Origin: Caulobacter sp. CCH9-E1
GTDB taxonomy: Bacteria; Pseudomonadota; Alphaproteobacteria; Caulobacterales; Caulobacteraceae
Assembly (NCBI RefSeq): GCF_001556515.1
Contig: NZ_LSJA01000192.1
Location: 1 to 9,314, forward strand
Reading direction: 5' to 3'
Length of the DNA: 9,314 nt
Position 1 is the first letter of the stretch. Each line of letters starts with the position of its first letter. The translations under genes were made by a program, and so were the position numbers. A model generated the notes under the pieces. That model saw nothing but the letters and a program-made list of their open reading frames with translations. It did no database searches and had not been told where the DNA came from. This document shows positions 5,740-9,314 of this stretch, in pieces.

Positions 5740-7506
5740 ATGCACTATAGCAGCGGAAACTATGAAGCCTTCGTGCGTCCCCGCAAGCCCGAGGGCGCCG
5801 ACAAGAAGACGGCCTGGTTTGTCGGTTCGGGGCTGGCGGGGCTTGCCGGCGCGGCCTTCCTGATCCGCGACGGCGGCGTTTCCGGCGACCGCATCACCAT
5901 CCTTGAAGAGCTGGAAATCCCTGGTGGCGCGCTCGATGGTCTGGACGTGCCCGAAAAGGGCTTCGTCATTCGCGGCGGCCGCGAAATGGAAGAACATTTC
6001 GAGTGCCTGTGGGACCTTTATCGCTCGATCCCCTCGCTGGAGATCGAGGACGCCAGCGTGCTCGACGAGTTCTACCGGCTCAACAAGGACGATCCCAACT
6101 TTTCGCTCCAGCGCACGACGCAGAACCAGGGCCAGGACGTGCCCGACAAAGCGCTGTTGACGCTAAACGACAAGGCCCAGAAGGACCTGCTCTCGGTCTT
6201 CCTCGCGACGCGCGAGGAGATGGAGAACAAGCGTATCAACGAGGTCTTCGGCGAAGACTTCCTCAAAAGCAATTTCTGGCTCTACTGGCGCACCATGTTC
6301 GCCTTCGAGGAATGGCATTCCGCGCTGGAGATGAAGCTCTACCTGCACCGCTTCATCCATCATATCGGCAGTCTCGCCGACTTCTCCTCGCTCAAGTTCA
6401 ACCGCTATAACCAGTATGAATCGATGGTCCTGCCGCTGGTGAAGTGGCTGACCGATCACGGCGTCACGTTCCGCTACGGCGTCGAGGTCACCGATGTCGA
6501 TTTCGACATCCAGCCCGGCCGCAAGCAAGCGACCCGCATTCACTGGAAAGAGCGCGGCGTCGAAGGCGGCGTCGATCTCGGGCCAGACGATCTCGTCTTC
6601 ATCACGATCGGCTCGCTGACCGAGAATTCCGACAATGGCGACCACAGGACGCCGGCGAAGCTCAATGAAGGACCGGCGCCGGCCTGGGACCTGTGGCGCC
6701 GCATCGCCGCGAAGGATCCGGCCTTCGGCCGCCCAGACGTGTTCGGCGCCCATATCCCGAAGACGAAATGGGCCTCCGCCTCCATCACTGCCCTCGACGC
6801 CCGCATTCCGGCCTATGTCGAGAAGATCACCAAGCGGAACCCCTTTACCGGCAAGATCGTCTCCGCCGGTATCGTCACGGTGAAGGACTCGGCGTGGCTG
6901 CTGAGCTGGACGGTTCATCGCCAGCCGCATTTCAAGAAGCAGCCCAAAGATCAGATGATCGCCTGGTTCTACGCGCTCTTTGTCGATTGCCCCGGCGACT
7001 TCGTGAAGAAGCCGATGCAGGAATGCACCGGTGAGGAGATCACCCAGGAATGGCTCTATCACCTCGGCGTGCCGGTCGAGGACATTCCCGAACTCGCGGC
7101 ATCCGGCGCCAGCACCGTTCCCACGATGATGCCCTATATTACCGCCTTCTTCATGCCGCGTCAGGCGGGTGACCGGCCGGACGTGGTGCCGGAGGGCGCG
7201 GTCAACTTCGCCTTCATCGGCCAGTTCGCGGAATCGAAGCAGCGGGACTGCATCTTCACCACGGAATATTCGGTGAGAACCCCGATGGAGGCCGTCTACA
7301 CGCTGATGAATGTCGAGCGCGGCGTGCCGGAGGTCTTCAACTCGACCTATGATATTCGTACACTTCTTGCTGCGATCGGTCCGCTGCGGGACGGCAAGGG
7401 CATCGATCTTCCCGGACCGGCCTTCCTGCGCAAGCTGCTGATGAAGAAGCTCGAAGGCACAGAGATCGCCAAGCTGCTCGAAGAGTTCCATCTGATCGAG
7501 GAGTGA
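5740..7506 (+). CDS. ohyA: Oleate hydratase (fatty acid double-bond hydratase, FAD-dependent)
   Basis: A 588-residue oleate hydratase (EC 4.2.1.53), which adds water across the cis-9 double bond of free oleate or similar acids to give 10-hydroxy acids; FAD is structural/cofactor rather than redox-consumed. The sequence is full length (family about 550-650). The opening YSSGNYEAFVRPRKPEG is a family hallmark; the FAD fold has GSGLAG (29-34), LEELEIPGGALDG (55-67) and RGGREMEEHFECLWDLYRSI (78-97). Glu82 in REME and Tyr201 in LYLHRF fall at the same numbers as the catalytic residues reported for Staphylococcus aureus OhyA (from memory). NRYNQYES (221-228) is also conserved. The C-terminal helices (KLLMKKLEGTEIAKLLEEF) look amphipathic and may bind the membrane surface. 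ATG at 5740 has AGGAG (5729-5733) 6 nt ahead. It follows the dehydrogenase by 27 nt, in the TetR-led operon. In bacteria the enzyme can detoxify unsaturated acids. Confidence 0.97.
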   Translation: MHYSSGNYEAFVRPRKPEGADKKTAWFVGSGLAGLAGAAFLIRDGGVSGDRITILEELEIPGGALDGLDVPEKGFVIRGGREMEEHFECLWDLYRSIPSLEIEDASVLDEFYRLNKDDPNFSLQRTTQNQGQDVPDKALLTLNDKAQKDLLSVFLATREEMENKRINEVFGEDFLKSNFWLYWRTMFAFEEWHSALEMKLYLHRFIHHIGSLADFSSLKFNRYNQYESMVLPLVKWLTDHGVTFRYGVEVTDVDFDIQPGRKQATRIHWKERGVEGGVDLGPDDLVFITIGSLTENSDNGDHRTPAKLNEGPAPAWDLWRRIAAKDPAFGRPDVFGAHIPKTKWASASITALDARIPAYVEKITKRNPFTGKIVSAGIVTVKDSAWLLSWTVHRQPHFKKQPKDQMIAWFYALFVDCPGDFVKKPMQECTGEEITQEWLYHLGVPVEDIPELAASGASTVPTMMPYITAFFMPRQAGDRPDVVPEGAVNFAFIGQFAESKQRDCIFTTEYSVRTPMEAVYTLMNVERGVPEVFNSTYDIRTLLAAIGPLRDGKGIDLPGPAFLRKLLMKKLEGTEIAKLLEEFHLIEE

Positions 7507-7547
7507 ACAAAGACCGGAAGGCACGCGCGGCGTGTGAAAGGTGATGA

Positions 7548-9314
7548 ATGGCCGACGACGATCAGAAGAGCGAACGCGCCGCCGAGGTGACTGGGGCGCA
7601 CGGCCATCATCACCATCATGAGCCGGACGGCGAAACGCCGTCCGGTCACGTCGACCATGATCCGGTCTGTGGCATGGTGGTCGATCCCGCCAGGACCGCT
7701 CACAAGGCTGAGTATGAAGGCGAGCGTTACGCCTTCTGCTCGGCCGGCTGTAAGGCGAAGTTCGACGCCGACCCCGTGCATTATGCAGCACGGGTAGCGC
7801 ATGCCGAGCCGCACCATGAGGGTGCTGCTACCCATGGCGATCATTCCCACCCTAGCCACACCCATAGACTTGATCGCCATGAGCATCACCCCGTTGCGGC
7901 GTTAACGGCAGCCGTAACGGAGGGCACGATCTGGACCTGCCCGATGCATCCGGAAATCCGCCGGGACGCGCCGGGCAGTTGTCCGATCTGCGGCATGGCG
8001 CTGGAGCCGCTGATCGCGGCGGCGGATGCCGGACCCAGTCCCGAACTTGCCGATATGCCCCGGCGCTTCTGGATCGGCCTCGCGCTCGCCTTGCCCGTGT
8101 TCCTGCTGGAGATGGGCGGCCACCTGATCCCGGCGCTGCACCATCTGGTGCCGATGCACATCTCGATCTGGATCCAGTTCGCCCTGGCGACGCCGGTGGT
8201 GCTGTGGGCCGGATGGCCGTTCTTCGCGCGTGGCTGGGCGTCGATCGTCAACCGCAGCCTCAACATGTTCACGCTGATCGCGATGGGGACCGGCGTCGCC
8301 TGGGGATACAGCATCGTCGCGACATTCGCGCCGCAGCTCTTCCCGCAGGCTTTCCGTGACGCTGATGGCGCGGTCGCGGTCAATTATGAGGCGGCCGCCG
8401 TCATCACCGTGCTGGTGCTGCTTGGTCAGGTTATGGAGTTGCGCGCCCGGGAACAGACGTCCGGCGCGATCCGCGCGCTTCTCAATCTCGCGCCGAAGAC
8501 CGCACGACGCATCGGGGCAGACGGTGTGGAAGAAGATGTGCCGGTCGAGGCGATTGCGATCGGCGAGCGGCTCAGGGTCCGGCCCGGGGAAACCGTGCCG
8601 GTGGATGGCGTGGTCGAGCAGGGGCGCTCATCGATCGATGAATCGATGGTGACCGGCGAATCCATGCCGGTGACGCGCGTAGTCGGCGAAGCGGTCGTAG
8701 GAGGTACGCTGAATCAGACCGGCGCGCTCGTCATCCGGGCGGAAAAAGTCGGGCGCGACACGATGCTGGCTCGCATCGTCCAGATGGTCGCGGATGCCCA
8801 GCGCTCGCGTGCGCCGATCCAGCGCATGGCTGATCAGGTGTCGGGCTGGTTCGTGCCGGTCGTCATCGCCGTAGCGCTGCTCGCCTTCGCGGCCTGGGGT
8901 GTATGGGGGCTAGAGCCGCGTCTGGCGCATGGCCTGATCGCGGCCGTTTCCGTGCTGATCATTGCCTGCCCCTGCGCGCTCGGGCTTGCGACGCCGATGT
9001 CGATCATGGTCGGTATCGGCAAGGGGGCGGCCGCCGGCGTTCTGATCAAGAACGCGGAGGCGCTCGAGCGGATGGAGAAGATCGATACTCTGGTGGTCGA
9101 CAAGACCGGGACGCTTACCGAAGGCAAACCGGCGGTGACCCGGATCGTCGCGGCGCCGGGATTTGTCGAGGAGATCATCCTGCGGCTGGCGGCAGGTGTT
9201 GAAAAAGCCTCGGAGCATCCGCTTGCGCGCGCGATCGTGGCGGCTGCCGAGGAACGAAAGTGTCAAACGGCACGCAATCGGGACCCCCTATCGGCGCCCA
9301 ATAGGGACCCCCTC
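7548..9314 (+). CDS. Copper-type P1B ATPase, cut by IS end (3' truncated)
   Basis: A heavy-metal exporting ATPase of the copper/silver type (CopA/SilP-like), inner membrane. Its own codons run to 9260 (571 residues); the frame then reads 18 more codons into the IS end and leaves the window. Order: a His-rich tip (H20-H24); a YHS domain with Cys41 (PVCGM), Cys64 and Cys68; a second His-rich linker (about 85-114); a heavy-metal-binding domain with WTCPMHPEI and CPICGM (129-150); four membrane helices (about 173-296); the actuator TGES at 369-372; two more helices with the metal-binding CPC at 474-476; the phosphorylated DKTGT at 518-522; and SEHP at 555-558. The rest of the nucleotide-binding domain, the GDGxND hinge and the last two helices (usually about 200+ residues) are missing, so the protein should be inactive. 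ATG at 7548 is preceded by GAAAGG (7536-7541). It lies 41 nt after ohyA on the same strand. Confidence 0.9.
   Translation, partial: MADDDQKSERAAEVTGAHGHHHHHEPDGETPSGHVDHDPVCGMVVDPARTAHKAEYEGERYAFCSAGCKAKFDADPVHYAARVAHAEPHHEGAATHGDHSHPSHTHRLDRHEHHPVAALTAAVTEGTIWTCPMHPEIRRDAPGSCPICGMALEPLIAAADAGPSPELADMPRRFWIGLALALPVFLLEMGGHLIPALHHLVPMHISIWIQFALATPVVLWAGWPFFARGWASIVNRSLNMFTLIAMGTGVAWGYSIVATFAPQLFPQAFRDADGAVAVNYEAAAVITVLVLLGQVMELRAREQTSGAIRALLNLAPKTARRIGADGVEEDVPVEAIAIGERLRVRPGETVPVDGVVEQGRSSIDESMVTGESMPVTRVVGEAVVGGTLNQTGALVIRAEKVGRDTMLARIVQMVADAQRSRAPIQRMADQVSGWFVPVVIAVALLAFAAWGVWGLEPRLAHGLIAAVSVLIIACPCALGLATPMSIMVGIGKGAAAGVLIKNAEALERMEKIDTLVVDKTGTLTEGKPAVTRIVAAPGFVEEIILRLAAGVEKASEHPLARAIVAAAEERKCQTARNRDPLSAPNRDPL
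9261..9314. mobile_element. End of an IS21-type insertion sequence (partial, body lies right of the window)
   Basis: The stretch starts TGTCAAACGGCACGC and holds two direct copies of GGGACCCCCT, at 9280-9289 and 9304-9313, separated by ATCGGCGCCCAATA. A TG-start tip followed by tandem GGGACCCC blocks is the look of IS21-family left ends with multiple transposase-binding repeats. The ATPase coding similarity ends exactly where this begins (after AEERK), supporting an insertion boundary at 9260/9261. The element body and transposase are outside the window. The same tip is found, imperfectly and inverted, at 55-1. Confidence 0.7.

Noticed and set aside
4684..5997. 437-codon minus-strand frame spanning three plus-strand genes
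   Set aside because: It crosses the thioesterase, dehydrogenase and oleate hydratase genes, all with clear motifs, and itself reads as Arg/Gly/Val-rich shadow sequence.
7522..7534. Short hairpin CACGC-GCG-GCGTG between ohyA and the ATPase
   Set aside because: The stem is only 5 bp with a 3-nt loop and no T-run, so it does not support a terminator.
6163..7791. 542-codon minus-strand frame antisense to ohyA and the ATPase start
   Set aside because: No recognisable domain; it is opposite a full-length oleate hydratase.

Overview
This 9.3 kb, GC-rich window looks alphaproteobacterial, probably Sphingomonadales-like. That placement rests on base composition, gene style and the type of insertion-sequence end, so it is an inference. 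No rRNA, tRNA or CRISPR is visible. Both edges carry what looks like the end of an IS21-type insertion sequence: positions 1-55 on the left and 9261-9314 on the right. Each end cuts a host gene. The left one leaves only the C-terminal 61 codons of a LysR-type regulator. The right one interrupts a copper-type P1B ATPase inside its nucleotide-binding domain. The edges are probably where an assembly stopped at repeated IS sequence.

Between the ends lie two divergent gene blocks that share one control region (3577-3731). The minus-strand block reads leftward: a small catalase-family heme protein (y4iL-like, TTG start), an unrecognised 203-residue protein, and a cytoplasmic DyP-type heme peroxidase. 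The genes are 40 nt and 3 nt apart, so they form a probable operon.

The plus-strand block reads rightward: a TetR-family repressor, a hotdog-fold (4HBT) acyl-CoA thioesterase, a 3-hydroxyacyl-CoA dehydrogenase-family enzyme and an oleate hydratase (ohyA). The first three overlap by 4 nt each (GTGA, then ATGA) and ohyA follows after 27 nt. The truncated copper ATPase follows ohyA by 41 nt on the same strand.

Together the genes suggest a unit that handles unsaturated fatty acids. The thioesterase could release free acids from CoA, the hydratase adds water to the cis-9 double bond of free oleate-type acids, and the dehydrogenase could oxidise a hydroxyacyl product. The divergent heme enzymes could remove peroxides, possibly lipid hydroperoxides. 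The TetR protein sits at the hinge, next to two strong palindromes, and is the natural candidate to control both arms, perhaps with a fatty acid or acyl-CoA as ligand. The individual enzyme families are well supported by motifs; the joint lipid-stress role is a hypothesis.
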